Shown here: one piece after another, positions 1 to 9,766 of the stretch
Layout of the letters: each line of letters begins with the position of its first letter
Position numbering within the stretch: position 1 is the first letter of the stretch
Assembly (NCBI GenBank): GCA_030696085.1
Contig: JAUYNL010000062.1
Coordinates: forward strand, 1-64,000
DNA: 64,000 nt
Source of the DNA: Luteolibacter sp.
GTDB lineage: Bacteria > Verrucomicrobiota > Verrucomicrobiia > Verrucomicrobiales > Akkermansiaceae
Direction of reading: 5' to 3'
Notes under the pieces: generated by a model
The model's input: the letters and a program-made list of their open reading frames with translations, nothing else
What the model was told of the DNA's origin: nothing
Databases searched by the model: none
Translations under genes and position numbers: made by a program

Positions 1-640
1 CAGGCTGTCGCCATCCACATCGCCGCCCGTGAGCGTGATCGGCAAAGCGGCATCCTCGTCGGTGGCAAGCGACTGCGCGTTGGCGAGCGGCGCGTCGTTC
101 ACGGGATTGACCGTGATGGAAATCGTCGCTTCAACCGGAGCAGCCGTGCCGTCGCTCACCGTGAAGATGAAACTGTCACTGCCGTGGTAGTTCGCGTCCG
201 GTGTGTAGGTTAGATTTGGTGCGGTGCCGGTGAGCTGGCCATTGCCCGGGCCGCCGGTGACCACGAAGACCAGGCTGTCGCCATCCACATCGCCGCCCGT
301 GAGCGTGATCGGCAAAGCGGTGTCCTCGTCGGTGGCAAGCGACTGCGCGCTGGCGAGCGGATCGTCGTTCACGGGATTGACCGTGATGGCAACGGTGGCT
401 TGTGCGGAAGTCAAGGTGCCATCATTCACTGTGAAAGTGAAGCCATCCGGGCCATGATAGTTCGAGGCTGGCAGGTAAGTCAGATTGGGGGCGGTTCCCT
501 GCAGGATGCCGTGGGCCGGGCCAACGACGACATTAAAAGCCAGTTCAACCTCATCGTCATCACTGCCAGTCAGAGTGATGCCTAGCGGCGTATCCTCGTT
601 GGTCGCCTGCGACTGTGCATCGGCGATTGGAACGTCGTCA
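1..640 (-). repeat. Tandem 270-bp coding repeats (90-residue cadherin-like units)
   Basis: The same phrase starts at 1, 271 and, more diverged, 541, giving an exact period of 270 bp. Units one and two are nearly identical over their first 120 bases, while the 541 copy differs at many sites. Each unit encodes a block with ATDEDT, GGDVDGDSL, PNLTY and GSDSF-like motifs. Near-identity of the outer copies suggests recent duplication or gene conversion at the C-terminal end. Confidence 0.85.
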
Positions 641-2388
641 ACCTCATAGACCGCGTTCAACGCGTGATCGCTATTCATCGCGACCGTGATGGCAAGGTTG
701 GAACCCGGCATATCGGCACCATTTTTCTGCCACTTGACGAAATTTTTGCCCGGGATGGATGCGGGAGCGGTGACCGTCACAGAGCTGCCCATGGCATAGG
801 AACGGATCATTCCAGCAAGCCCGTTGCCGTTTCCGAATCGATCCACCGGGCTGAGCGTCATATTCACTCCGCCAGCCGGAGTGGAAGTCACCGCCAGGGA
901 CCGTGTGGTGGGCGGTATTCCGACTCGGACATTGTCGAGAAGCAGGTCGATGTTGTTGGTGTGATTCGAATCATCGCTGAAGCTCAAAGTGGTGGTTGCA
1001 CTATTGGCCACGAAGCTAAAATTCCTCGAAGTCCAATTGGAGGAGGCCACATAACCGCCGAGACCGTTCAGCGAGACGATACTATTCACAAGAGTCGTGG
1101 CTCCCTGAACGGACACTTCCAGCCGTTGCTGATTGGTGGTGGCGTAGGAATAAACCCCCATGTCGAAGGACAAGGTGTAGGTCTGGCCCGCGACGGTGGC
1201 GAAGTTCCGGGAAAGGATCCCGTTAGGCGTCGTGTTGCCGCCATTGAAGCTCGCGACGTTCGCTCCGTGCGTCGGAACCAGTCCCGAGCCGCCTTCTTGA
1301 TGCCACACGTTTCCTGAGCGCGTCCACCCATCCATATCCATGGGAAAGTTGTCCTCGAAGCTGCCATTGATGACGGCATTGCGCGCGAAACTGGCTTTCG
1401 ACTGGGGCGCGATCAAAGTCTGCTGGGTCGTGCGATCACGCACTCCGTCCACCGTGAGAGTGTACACCAGCCCCGGAGTCTGGGCACTGGTGGTCAGGGT
1501 GATGGTCCGCTTGGTAGCCGGGTCGAGCACGGCATTGGAAACCGTCAACCCGCCCGAGAGGCTGAAATTCGCCAGGTTCACCGCGTCGTCGGCCACGGGT
1601 TTGCTGAAGTCCACCGAAAGCTGTGTCGAACTGTGGCCGGGCACGGTCCGTGCGATGCACGGCGGGTTTGCGCTGCCTTTTGGTGAGATGACATCGGTGA
1701 TTTTCGGAAACCAGGCATTCGCCATCATATTATAGCCGCCAGTCGTCGGATGAACCGTGTCGGCGAGATCTCCCGCGTTCAGGACCGGGTGCATGTCCAC
1801 CATGGAGACATGCCGTCCCTGGGCGACGTGCTGGGCGACAAGAGCGGGGATTCCCTGGTTGAAGGTCACCTGCTTCGCCTCGATGGTGGGACTTACGGTG
1901 GAGAGAATGAGGGTGGAGACGATGATCTTGGCGAAGGGCCGCCGGGTCGCGATGTTGTTGATGAGCGAGTCCAATTCCGCAAGCACCCCCGCGGGAGTCT
2001 CGTAGGGCCATGTTTGCAGGAAATCATTGGTGCCGACGAGCAGCAGGACGACATCCGGATCTTCCACGGAGTCCAGCCAGCCGCCGACCGCCAGATCCAA
2101 CCCATCCACATGGGCCCCGCGCAAGCCTTGGTGATTCCTGTCAGGTACGGTAAAAGTGGTGTCGGAAAAGGTGCCGACAAAATCCACGTTGTAGCCCGCG
2201 TTGCTTAACAGCGAATGGAGCTGTGTGCGATAGCCACCCTCCACGTCACCTGATGTGACCCCATAGGTGATGGAATCGCCCAAGGGCATGATTCTCACCG
2301 GCGGCTCGAGTGCCAGGCAAGTGGCCAGACCGCATGCCATCGCCATGGCAGTGGCGAGGGCACGAATCATCGTGTGGAAAAAACTCAT
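1..2388 (-). CDS. Secreted SGNH/GDSL hydrolase with Ig-like and tandem cadherin-like repeats (partial, C-terminus beyond left edge)
   Basis: Reading leftward from the ATG at 2388, 796 codons stay open to the window edge, so the stop is missing. Residues 1-27 look like a signal peptide. An SGNH hydrolase domain follows: GDSIT (nucleophile Ser, about 37-41), GTND (about 119-122) and a catalytic DTVHP (about 210-214). It probably deacylates a carbohydrate or lipid ester outside the cytoplasm. After about residue 230 come an Ig-like (Big_5-type) segment, a jelly-roll-like NGSFED module near 345, an InlB-B-like segment near 560, and from about 578 repeats of 90 residues of the tandem-95/cadherin-like type. 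Those repeats usually bind calcium or mediate adhesion. No strong Shine-Dalgarno is seen. The exact substrate is unknown. Confidence 0.85.
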   Translation of the reverse strand, partial: MSFFHTMIRALATAMAMACGLATCLALEPPVRIMPLGDSITYGVTSGDVEGGYRTQLHSLLSNAGYNVDFVGTFSDTTFTVPDRNHQGLRGAHVDGLDLAVGGWLDSVEDPDVVLLLVGTNDFLQTWPYETPAGVLAELDSLINNIATRRPFAKIIVSTLILSTVSPTIEAKQVTFNQGIPALVAQHVAQGRHVSMVDMHPVLNAGDLADTVHPTTGGYNMMANAWFPKITDVISPKGSANPPCIARTVPGHSSTQLSVDFSKPVADDAVNLANFSLSGGLTVSNAVLDPATKRTITLTTSAQTPGLVYTLTVDGVRDRTTQQTLIAPQSKASFARNAVINGSFEDNFPMDMDGWTRSGNVWHQEGGSGLVPTHGANVASFNGGNTTPNGILSRNFATVAGQTYTLSFDMGVYSYATTNQQRLEVSVQGATTLVNSIVSLNGLGGYVASSNWTSRNFSFVANSATTTLSFSDDSNHTNNIDLLLDNVRVGIPPTTRSLAVTSTPAGGVNMTLSPVDRFGNGNGLAGMIRSYAMGSSVTVTAPASIPGKNFVKWQKNGADMPGSNLAITVAMNSDHALNAVYEVDDVPIADAQSQATNEDTPLGITLTGSDDDEVELAFNVVVGPAHGILQGTAPNLTYLPASNYHGPDGFTFTVNDGTLTSAQATVAITVNPVNDDPLASAQSLATDEDTALPITLTGGDVDGDSLVFVVTGGPGNGQLTGTAPNLTYTPDANYHGSDSFIFTVSDGTAAPVEATISITVNPVNDAPLANAQSLATDEDAALPITLTGGDVDGDSL

Positions 2389-2553
2389 GGGGGGTGAGGG
2401 GGACCGAGGGGGGTAACGGCCCGGCAAACTGACGCGAAAACCGCAGCACTTCAACCTGTTTTTGGTGAAGATCACATTCCCTGATCGCGTGATGCCGCAT
2501 ATTTTGACAGCGCGCACGGCGTCAATTCGCCCCCAACCCCCTCCCACCCGGCA

Positions 2554-3030
2554 TCAAACCGCAGCGCAGAGCTCCGATTCCTGCCAAGCCGCCGCGGGCT
2601 CGCAGAATGCGGGCGGTACGTGCTTGCGATGCCGCTCCAGCCAGCCCTCCGCCTGTTCCCGGCTTTGGAAAATCCGGAAACGATCGGTATTGCGGGACCA
2701 ATATCCCAGCATCCGGACCACTCCGAAGGCCGCCGAATTGTTCACAGCGAAGACCATCCATCCATGCGAGCGGTTCTGCTTCTGGCGCAGGATCAAGGCC
2801 AGCCGCAGCACGTCATTGGCGCTCAAGTCCAATTCCGCCCGGGTGAAATCCACGAGACCATGATGATCCGGCGACCACGCGGGGTCCGACGCCATCGCCG
2901 AAACGATCGCCTTCAAGTCCCCGAGCTCGACTTTGCCTTGGTATTCCTCAATCCGGATGCCCCGATCGGAGTCGATCCAGTATGAGCCCGCGATGGCGGG
3001 AAAGGCGTAGTCAGTGAGTGAAAATTTCAT
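2554..3030 (-). CDS. STAS/SpoIIAA-like domain protein
   Basis: 158 residues from the ATG at 3030; a start eight codons upstream is possible but less likely because the family-like fold begins right after the chosen Met. The protein has no signal peptide or membrane segment. Alternating beta and alpha stretches with VDFTRAEL and GWMVFAVNN resemble the small STAS-like proteins found singly in many Gram-negative genomes. Function is unknown; a role in anti-sigma or stress signalling is only a guess from fold type. It lies downstream of rho on the same strand but is separated by 160 bp with a hairpin, so it is probably transcribed on its own. Confidence 0.6.
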   Translation of the reverse strand: MKFSLTDYAFPAIAGSYWIDSDRGIRIEEYQGKVELGDLKAIVSAMASDPAWSPDHHGLVDFTRAELDLSANDVLRLALILRQKQNRSHGWMVFAVNNSAAFGVVRMLGYWSRNTDRFRIFQSREQAEGWLERHRKHVPPAFCEPAAAWQESELCAAV

Positions 3031-3155
3031 AGGGTCCCATGCATTGGGACCCAACGGGGCTCGATTCGTTCAATCATCGCGCCATTTCGCGGGGCTTGCA
3101 TCCGGTGCCAGAGGACGATTCGCAAAATATGCGGACCGCTGGCAATCCCCGGCTT

Positions 3156-3175
3156 CAGGAGCCAAATGGCTCCTG
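3156..3175 (-). terminator. Hairpin downstream of rho
   Basis: A perfect 8-bp stem (CAGGAGCC/GGCTCCTG) with a 4-nt loop sits 18 bp after the rho stop codon. There is no following T-tract, so it may be a 3'-end stabiliser or weak terminator rather than a classical intrinsic terminator. Confidence 0.45.
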
Positions 3176-3193
3176 TGAATCGAAAAACTGGAG

Positions 3194-4975
3194 TCAGCCT
3201 TTGATCTCCAGCAACATCTGCGGATTGTTGGAGAACTTCTTGAGGAAGAATAAAAGGCGTTCCATGGCCTCCACCGGGCGGTGGCCGGAAAGGCCGCGGC
3301 GAATCAGGTGGATCTTGTGGAGCATGTGGTCCGGAATGAGCAACTCCTCGCGGCGGGTGCCGGATTTGAAAATGTCCACCGCCGGGTAGATGTAGTTTTC
3401 CGCGATCTTGCGGTCCAGCACGAGCTCCATGTTGCCGGTGCCCTTGAACTCCATGAAAATCGCCTCGTCGGCGCGGGAGTTCGTCTGGATCAGGGCGGTG
3501 GCCATGATCGTGAGCGAGCCTCCGCCGCGGGTGTTGCGGGCGGCGGCGAAGAGGCGGCGCGGCACTTCGAGCGCGCCGATGGTGATGCCGCCGGAGCCGG
3601 TGCCACGGCCGCGGTTGCCCATGGTGTTGTTGTAGGCGCGGGCAAGGCGGGTGATGGAATCCATCAACAGGAAGACATCCTTACCAGCCTCGACCAGGCG
3701 CTTGGCACGCTCGATGGCGAGCTCCGCGATGCGGCAATGATTGCGGGCCTGCTCGTCATTGGAACTGGCGTAAATTTCCGCGCCGGGAAGGGCGCGGCGG
3801 AACTCGGTGACCTCCTCCGGCCGCTCATCGACGAGCAGCACCATCAGGTGGATCGCCTCGTCGTATTTCTCGCGGATGGCCTCCGCCATGTGCAGCAGCA
3901 GGGTGGTTTTCCCGGAACGGGGCGGCGAAACGATGAGTCCGCGCTGGCCACGGCCGACGGGAGACATGATGTCCACCACGCGGGTGGTGAATCGCTCGGG
4001 CGTCGTTTCGAAACTGATGCGCCGGGTCGGATTGATCGCCTTGAGTTCATCGAAGTGCGGGAGCTTGGACGCCTCCTCGGGCGGCATGCCGTTGACTGCG
4101 GAAACCTCGACGAGCTGCGGGCCGCGCGGGCCACTCTGATAGACGCCGTGGATCCACTGGCCGAGGCGCAGGTTGAATTTCCGAATAGTCTCGGGAGTGA
4201 CGAACACATCCTCGCGGACCTGCTCGAAATTCCTGCCCGGAATGCGCAGGAAGCCAAATCCCTTGGGGGCGAGCTCCAGCATGCCATCGGTCTCCATTTT
4301 CGGGCCGCTGGGCACTTGCGAGCGTTCTCCTGCTTGAAAATCGCCACCTTGTGCGGAGCGATGTGGCGGCTGCGGCGGCGGCTGATGCTGATGCTGTGGA
4401 GGACGCTCGCCACGACGCTTGCGCTTTTCCCGCCGGCGCTTGCTGCGGCTTTCACGAGGTTGGCCGTCACGTTCTTGTTGGCCGTCGCGGCCTTGAGGTT
4501 CGCGATTTTGAAAATTCCTCGCTGGTCCGTCCTGCGGCGGGCGCTCGCGGAACTCGCGTGCCGCAGGCGGCGGTGGTGGCTCGGCTGCCGGAGCTTCTCC
4601 CGACGTTTCGCGGGGAACGAGTGGCCCGCCACCGGGCACTCGACCGAAACGTCTGGCTTCCTGCGGTTCCGCGAACGGCTGCGGCGGGGTTTCCTGGCGC
4701 ACGGGTTCAGCGGCAGCGGCCGGGGTTTCATCGGATTTTTTCGCGCGGGCTGCTTTTTTCGGCGGCGCGGCTGCCGCAGGTGCCCGGGCGGCTGTCATTT
4801 CCGGGAAATCCGGGGTTTCCGCGGACTTTTTCGCGACTTTTCTCGCGGCTGCCTTTTTCGCCACGGCTTTCTTGGCCACGGCTTTTTTCGCGGCTCGCTT
4901 GCGGGCGGGCGGCGCTGCGTCATCGGCGGCCATTGGGTTTTGCTGCGGGGTTTCCTCGTTGGTGTGCTTGCTCAT
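3194..4975 (-). CDS. rho: Transcription termination factor Rho with long basic N-terminal extension
   Basis: ATP-dependent RNA helicase hexamer that ends transcription of untranslated RNA. At 593 residues it is about 170 longer than the E. coli protein. Residues 1 to about 225 are low complexity: an Ala/Lys segment of repeated AKKA (about 25-55) resembling histone H1 tails, then Pro/Arg/Gln-rich sequence. The conserved part starts near 231 with the RNA-binding domain (LAPKGFGFLR), followed by Walker A SPPRSGKTT (about 350), Walker B LLMDSITRLARAYN and the GRGTGSGG loop. The start at 4975 is supported by acidic/basic composition continuing from the first codons. yebC lies 46 bp upstream on the same strand. 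Confidence 0.97.
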   Translation of the reverse strand: MSKHTNEETPQQNPMAADDAAPPARKRAAKKAVAKKAVAKKAAARKVAKKSAETPDFPEMTAARAPAAAAPPKKAARAKKSDETPAAAAEPVRQETPPQPFAEPQEARRFGRVPGGGPLVPRETSGEAPAAEPPPPPAAREFRERPPQDGPARNFQNREPQGRDGQQERDGQPRESRSKRRREKRKRRGERPPQHQHQPPPQPPHRSAQGGDFQAGERSQVPSGPKMETDGMLELAPKGFGFLRIPGRNFEQVREDVFVTPETIRKFNLRLGQWIHGVYQSGPRGPQLVEVSAVNGMPPEEASKLPHFDELKAINPTRRISFETTPERFTTRVVDIMSPVGRGQRGLIVSPPRSGKTTLLLHMAEAIREKYDEAIHLMVLLVDERPEEVTEFRRALPGAEIYASSNDEQARNHCRIAELAIERAKRLVEAGKDVFLLMDSITRLARAYNNTMGNRGRGTGSGGITIGALEVPRRLFAAARNTRGGGSLTIMATALIQTNSRADEAIFMEFKGTGNMELVLDRKIAENYIYPAVDIFKSGTRREELLIPDHMLHKIHLIRRGLSGHRPVEAMERLLFFLKKFSNNPQMLLEIKG

Positions 4976-5021
4976 CCGGAGTGTCAGGGAAGAAAATTGG
5001 GTGCGTGGCGCGCGGCGCGGC

Positions 5022-5774
5022 TCACGAGTCGAGTTGGTCGAGGATCTCGTCCGCGACCTCGAAGTTGGTGAAGACGTTCACGGTATCGGGGTAATCGTCC
5101 AGTTGGTCGTGGAGTTTGAGAATCTGACGGGCAATGACGGGATCGGTGACGACACCCGGGTTTTGGGAAATGGAAACGTGTTTTTCAGATGTGATCGGCA
5201 ACCCTGCGGCACGCAGCACCTTGGCAACGGTGCCCAGTTCGTTGGGAGCGGTGAGGACCAGATGCTCGTCTTCGTCGCTCCGGACGTCGTCGGCACCGGC
5301 TTCAATGGCGCGTTCCATGAGTTGGTCCTCGTGAATGACATCGGCCGGGATGCGGATCTCGCCCTTTCGATCGAACTGATAGGAAACGCTGCCCTGGGTG
5401 GCCACGCTACCGCCGTTTTTGGTGAATATCGAGCGCACATCCGCTGCGGAGCGATTGAGGTTATCGGTGACCATTTCCACGATGAAGGCGATGCCGGCCG
5501 GTCCGTAGCCCTCGTAGGCGACTTCCTGAATCGCGTCGCCGCCGAGTTCGCCGGTGCCTTTTTTGATGGCGCGGTCGATGTTGTCTTTGGGCATGGAGAC
5601 GGATTTGGCATTATCGATGGCGGTGCGCAGGCGGGAGTTGGCGTCGGGATCTCCACCACCCATGCGGGCGGCGAGCGCGATTTCATGCGCACACTTGCTG
5701 AAGACCCGGCCTTTGATGGCATCGACTCTCGCCTTGATGTGTTTGACCTTGGACCACTTGTTGTGACCGGCCAT
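5022..5774 (-). CDS. yebC: YebC/PmpR family translation or transcription regulator
   Basis: 250 residues, the usual length for the family. The N-terminus MAGHNKWSKVKHIK is the family signature, followed by the conserved GGGDPDANSRLRTAIDNAK region and the GYGPAGIAFIVE motif. Members were first described as DNA-binding regulators; the human relative TACO1 and more recent bacterial work point to relief of ribosome stalling. Cytoplasmic. Located 46 bp upstream of rho on the same strand, so the two could share a transcript; the pairing is not a known functional unit. Confidence 0.95.
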   Translation of the reverse strand: MAGHNKWSKVKHIKARVDAIKGRVFSKCAHEIALAARMGGGDPDANSRLRTAIDNAKSVSMPKDNIDRAIKKGTGELGGDAIQEVAYEGYGPAGIAFIVEMVTDNLNRSAADVRSIFTKNGGSVATQGSVSYQFDRKGEIRIPADVIHEDQLMERAIEAGADDVRSDEDEHLVLTAPNELGTVAKVLRAAGLPITSEKHVSISQNPGVVTDPVIARQILKLHDQLDDYPDTVNVFTNFEVADEILDQLDS

Positions 5775-6169
5775 GAGAACTGGGTGGAATGAGGGTTAGG
5801 GTGGGACGGGAAAGGCGGACATGGGAGAGTGGACTCACCCGCATGACCACGGAACAGAGTGGGAAGCTGCGGCCCCTGCACGGCAACCGGTTGAGATATG
5901 CTCCACAGGAGCAGCAAGAACCCGGTAGGGCAGGGTGGCATCAAACATGGAGCAGGTCTCGAAATTTCTCAACGAAACACCGCCGGTCGCTCCAACACCG
6001 GCAGACTGTGGCAGCCCCTGCCACTTGGCAATCCAAAAAATTCGAGCGCAATTCCGCTGAAATTGCCGTCATTCCGATGGGGAACCGCCCTCCTGTGCGG
6101 GAATTGCTTTTTTAGCGCCATATCATGCACTTTGTGGACCCTCCCGTCTTAAAAGTGTTTAGGGGGGGC
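5775..6169. other. 395-bp intergenic region between divergent yebC and nifJ
   Basis: No convincing gene. It should hold the promoters of yebC (leftward) and nifJ (rightward). A 6-bp inverted repeat TGGCAG/CTGCCA occurs near 6016-6031. A G-rich run at 6161-6168 immediately precedes the proposed nifJ start. Short open frames here show no family resemblance. Confidence 0.6.
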
Positions 6170-9100
6170 GTGAATGCATCCAACAAACCTGCCATGGGCA
6201 CTCTTGATGCCAACGAAGCCGTCGCTTCCGTCGCCTACCGCCTGAACGAATTTTTCGCCATCTATCCGATCACCCCATCCTCGGCGATGGCGGAATTCGC
6301 CGATGAATGGTCCGCAGCCGGCCGCAAGAACCTGTGGGGCGCGGTGCCCGGCGTGGTGGAAATGCAGTCCGAAGGTGGAGCCGCCGGCGCACTGCATGGT
6401 GCGCTCCAGGCCGGATCGCTCAGCGCCTCGTTCACCGCTTCGCAGGGCTTGTTGTTGATGATCCCCAACATGTACAAGATCGCCGGGGAACTCATTCCAT
6501 TCTGTCTCCACGTCACCGCCCGCGCCCTGGCCACCCACGCACTGAGCATCTTCGGCGATCACTCGGACGTGATGGCCTGCCGCCAGACCGGATTTGCCAT
6601 GCTCTGCGGCGGATCGGTCCAGGAAGCGCAGGATACGGCGGTCATCTCACAGATGGTCACGCTCCGTTCGCGCGTGCCGTTCCTTCATTTCTTCGATGGC
6701 TTCCGCACTTCCCATGAGGTTTCTAAAATCCAACTCATGAGCGATGATGACCTGCAATCGCTCATCGATGATGCCAGCATCCTCGCCAACCGCGAGCGCG
6801 CGCTCACGCCGGACAAGCCCGTCATCCGCGGCACCGCCCAGAACCCGGATGCTTTCTTCCAGGCCCGCGAAGGCTGCAATTCATACTATCAGGAACTTCC
6901 CCGCCTCGTGAAGGAGGCGATGAACGACTTCGCCGCCCGCACGGGTCGCGCTTACAAGCCCTTCGACTACGAAGGCGCTCCGGATGCCGAGCGCGTGATC
7001 GTCATCATGGGTTCCGGTGGCGAGGCCGCCGCCGAAACCGTCGGCTGGCTCAATGAAAACGGCCAGAAAACCGGCGTCGTCAAGGTCCGCCTCTATCGCC
7101 CGTTCTCGGTCGAGGACTTCGCCGCCGTGCTGCCGAAAACCGTCAAATCCATCGCCGTGCTGGATCGCACCAAGGAGCCCGGCGCTCTCGGCGAACCACT
7201 CTACCTCGATGTCGTCGGAGCGCTCCGCCAGGCGGAAACCGCAGGCTGGCTCAAGGACTCCCACCTGATCCGCGTGATCGGCGGCCGCTATGGTCTCGGC
7301 TCCAAGGAATTCACCCCCGCCATGATCAAGGCGATCTATGACGAACTGGCGAAACCCTCGCCCAAGCAGGTCTTCACCGTCGGCATCAACGACGACGCCA
7401 CCGGCCTCTCCCTCGATTACGATCCGGAGTTCGAAGTCGTGCCCGCCGGCATGAAACAGGCCGTCTTCTTCGGTCTCGGATCGGACGGAACGGTCGGTGC
7501 CAACAAAAACAGCATCAAGATCATCGGTGAGGGCACTGATAACTTCGCACAGGGCTACTTCGTCTATGATTCGAAGAAAGCCGGCGCGATGACGGTTTCC
7601 CACCTGCGCTTCGGCCCCACTCCCATCCGCTCGACTTATCTGATCCGCCAGGCCGAGTTCGTGGCCTGCCACCGCTTCGACCTGCTCCACCAGATCAATG
7701 TGCTCGACTATGTGAAACCCGGCGGGATTTTCCTGCTCAACTCACCCGGCGATCCCAGCGACACCTGGAAAAACCTGCCGCGCGAGATCCAGGAACAAAT
7801 CATCCTGAAAAACCTCGATTTCTACGCCATCGACGCCAGCACCGTCGCCCGCAACGTCGGCATGGCGGGCCGCATCAACACGATCATGCAGACGTGTTAT
7901 TTCGCCATCTCCGGCGTTCTGCCCAAGGATGAGGCGATCGCCGCCATCAAATACGCGATCAAGAAAACCTACGGCAAACGCGGCGATGCCGTCGTCCAGA
8001 AAAACTACGAGGCGGTGGACGGCACTTTGGCCAACCTGATCAAGGTCGAGTATCCCGACGCGCCGAATTCCACCCATCATCTCCACCCGATCGTCCCGGA
8101 AAACGCCCCGGATTTCGTCCAGCGTGTCACCGCGCTGATGCTCGGCGGCAAGGGCGACCTCCTCCCCGTCAGCGCCTTCCCCGTCGATGGAGTCTGGCCC
8201 ACCGGCACCACCCAGTGGGAGAAACGCAACATCGCCGAGGAGATCCCGGTTTGGGAAACGGACCTCTGCATCCAGTGCAACAAATGCGCCATCGTCTGCC
8301 CGCACGCCGCCATCCGTCCGAAGGTTTACACCCCGGAGCATCTAGCAGGCGCGCCGTCCGGCTTCAAGTCCACCGAGTTCAAGGCCCGCGACTACCCCGG
8401 CATGCTCTACACCTTGCAGGTCGCCGCGGAGGACTGCACCGGCTGCCAGCTCTGCGTGCAGGTCTGCCCCGCCAAGGACAAGAGCAACCCGAGCCGCAAG
8501 GCGCTCAACATGGTGCCGCAACTCCCGCTGCGCGATACCGAACGCGAGAACTTCGACTTCTTCCTCAAACTGCCCGATCCCGACCGCGCGATGCTCAAGG
8601 ACGACGTGAAGACCACGCAGTTCATGCGCCCATTGTTCGAGTTCTCCGGTGCCTGCGCCGGCTGCGGGGAAACGCCTTATCTCAAGCTGCTCACCCAGCT
8701 TTTCGGTGACCGCCTGCTCATCGCCAACGCCACCGGCTGCTCCTCGATCTATGGCGGCAACCTGCCCACCACGCCCTACACCAAGGACGCCTGCGGACGC
8801 GGCCCGGCCTGGGCGAACTCGCTCTTCGAAGACAACGCGGAGTTCGGCCTCGGTTTCCGCGCCAGTCTCGATCAATCGAAGGTCTTCGCCGAAATCCTGC
8901 TGCGCGGCCAGGCCGGAGTGTTAGGTGACGATCTTGTCAGCTCCATCCTCGATGCCGATCAATCCACCGATGCCGGCATCAACGCCCAGCGCGAGCGGGT
9001 CGTCGCCCTGCGCTCGAAAATCACCGGCCTCGCCACCCACGAAGCCCGCACGCTCAACCAGATCGCAGACTACCTCGTCGATAAGAGCGTCTGGATCGTC

Positions 9101-9745
9101 GGCGGGGACGGCTGGGCCTATGACATCGGCTTCGGCGGACTCGATCACGTCATCGCTTCCGGTAGAAACGTCAACATCCTCGTGCTCGACACCGAGGTTT
9201 ACTCAAACACCGGTGGCCAGCAATCGAAGTCCACACCGCTCGGTGCCGTCGCGAAATTCAGCATGGCCGGCAAGGCGCTGCCGAAAAAGGACCTCGGCCT
9301 CATCGCCACCACCTACGGTTCGGTGTATGTCGCCCGGATCGCGCTCGGCGCGAAGGACGGCCACGCCGTCTCGGTCTTCCGCGAGGCGGAAAGTTATCCG
9401 GGGCCCTCGCTGATCATCGCCTACAGCCACTGCGTCGCCCACGGCTACAGCCTGTCGCAGGGACTCGAACAACAGAAGAAGGCCGTCGCCTGCGGATACT
9501 GGCCGCTGTTCCGCTTCGATCCGCGCCGCGCCGAAAAGGGCGAGAACCCGATGAAACTCGACTCCGCCGCCCCTAAAGGCAGCCTGCGCGACTTCACCGC
9601 CAATGAAACCCGCTTCCAGATGCTGGAGCGCATCAACCCGGAACGCTCCGCCATGCTCCAGGAAATGGCCGCCATCTCCGTCCGGGAACGCTTCGCCCAT
9701 TATCAACAAATGGCCGCCGGCAAGGAACCGGAAAAAAGCGAATAA
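6170..9745 (+). CDS. nifJ: Pyruvate:ferredoxin (flavodoxin) oxidoreductase
   Basis: Single-chain PFOR converting pyruvate and CoA to acetyl-CoA and CO2 while reducing ferredoxin or flavodoxin. About 1190 residues, normal for the family. Domains: N-terminal pyrimidine-binding part with YPITPSS and FGDHSDVM; two [4Fe-4S] ferredoxin motifs CIQCNKCAIVCP (about 700) and CTGCQLCVQVCP (about 757); C-terminal TPP part with CAGCGETPY and GGDGWAYDIG. Start: GTG at 6170 follows AGGGGGGG closely; ATG at 6194 aligns with the start of E. coli YdbK and is the alternative. It heads a row with a DHOD-like gene, an Rrf2 regulator and nuoA. Oxygen-sensitive chemistry suggests use under low oxygen. Confidence 0.96.
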   Translation: MNASNKPAMGTLDANEAVASVAYRLNEFFAIYPITPSSAMAEFADEWSAAGRKNLWGAVPGVVEMQSEGGAAGALHGALQAGSLSASFTASQGLLLMIPNMYKIAGELIPFCLHVTARALATHALSIFGDHSDVMACRQTGFAMLCGGSVQEAQDTAVISQMVTLRSRVPFLHFFDGFRTSHEVSKIQLMSDDDLQSLIDDASILANRERALTPDKPVIRGTAQNPDAFFQAREGCNSYYQELPRLVKEAMNDFAARTGRAYKPFDYEGAPDAERVIVIMGSGGEAAAETVGWLNENGQKTGVVKVRLYRPFSVEDFAAVLPKTVKSIAVLDRTKEPGALGEPLYLDVVGALRQAETAGWLKDSHLIRVIGGRYGLGSKEFTPAMIKAIYDELAKPSPKQVFTVGINDDATGLSLDYDPEFEVVPAGMKQAVFFGLGSDGTVGANKNSIKIIGEGTDNFAQGYFVYDSKKAGAMTVSHLRFGPTPIRSTYLIRQAEFVACHRFDLLHQINVLDYVKPGGIFLLNSPGDPSDTWKNLPREIQEQIILKNLDFYAIDASTVARNVGMAGRINTIMQTCYFAISGVLPKDEAIAAIKYAIKKTYGKRGDAVVQKNYEAVDGTLANLIKVEYPDAPNSTHHLHPIVPENAPDFVQRVTALMLGGKGDLLPVSAFPVDGVWPTGTTQWEKRNIAEEIPVWETDLCIQCNKCAIVCPHAAIRPKVYTPEHLAGAPSGFKSTEFKARDYPGMLYTLQVAAEDCTGCQLCVQVCPAKDKSNPSRKALNMVPQLPLRDTERENFDFFLKLPDPDRAMLKDDVKTTQFMRPLFEFSGACAGCGETPYLKLLTQLFGDRLLIANATGCSSIYGGNLPTTPYTKDACGRGPAWANSLFEDNAEFGLGFRASLDQSKVFAEILLRGQAGVLGDDLVSSILDADQSTDAGINAQRERVVALRSKITGLATHEARTLNQIADYLVDKSVWIVGGDGWAYDIGFGGLDHVIASGRNVNILVLDTEVYSNTGGQQSKSTPLGAVAKFSMAGKALPKKDLGLIATTYGSVYVARIALGAKDGHAVSVFREAESYPGPSLIIAYSHCVAHGYSLSQGLEQQKKAVACGYWPLFRFDPRRAEKGENPMKLDSAAPKGSLRDFTANETRFQMLERINPERSAMLQEMAAISVRERFAHYQQMAAGKEPEKSE

Positions 9746-9766
9746 TCACTCATCCCATCCACCACC

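Noticed and set aside
1-640. CRISPR-like regular repeats
   Set aside because: The period is 270 bp and in frame with a long coding sequence; units encode a protein domain, not short repeats with spacers.
3281-5071. 596-codon open frame antisense to rho
   Set aside because: It mirrors the rho coding strand, has repetitive composition derived from the Ala/Lys tail and no family features; a GC-driven shadow.
5789-6115. 108-codon frame between yebC and nifJ
   Set aside because: Arg/Gln-rich without structure and lying in the shared promoter region.
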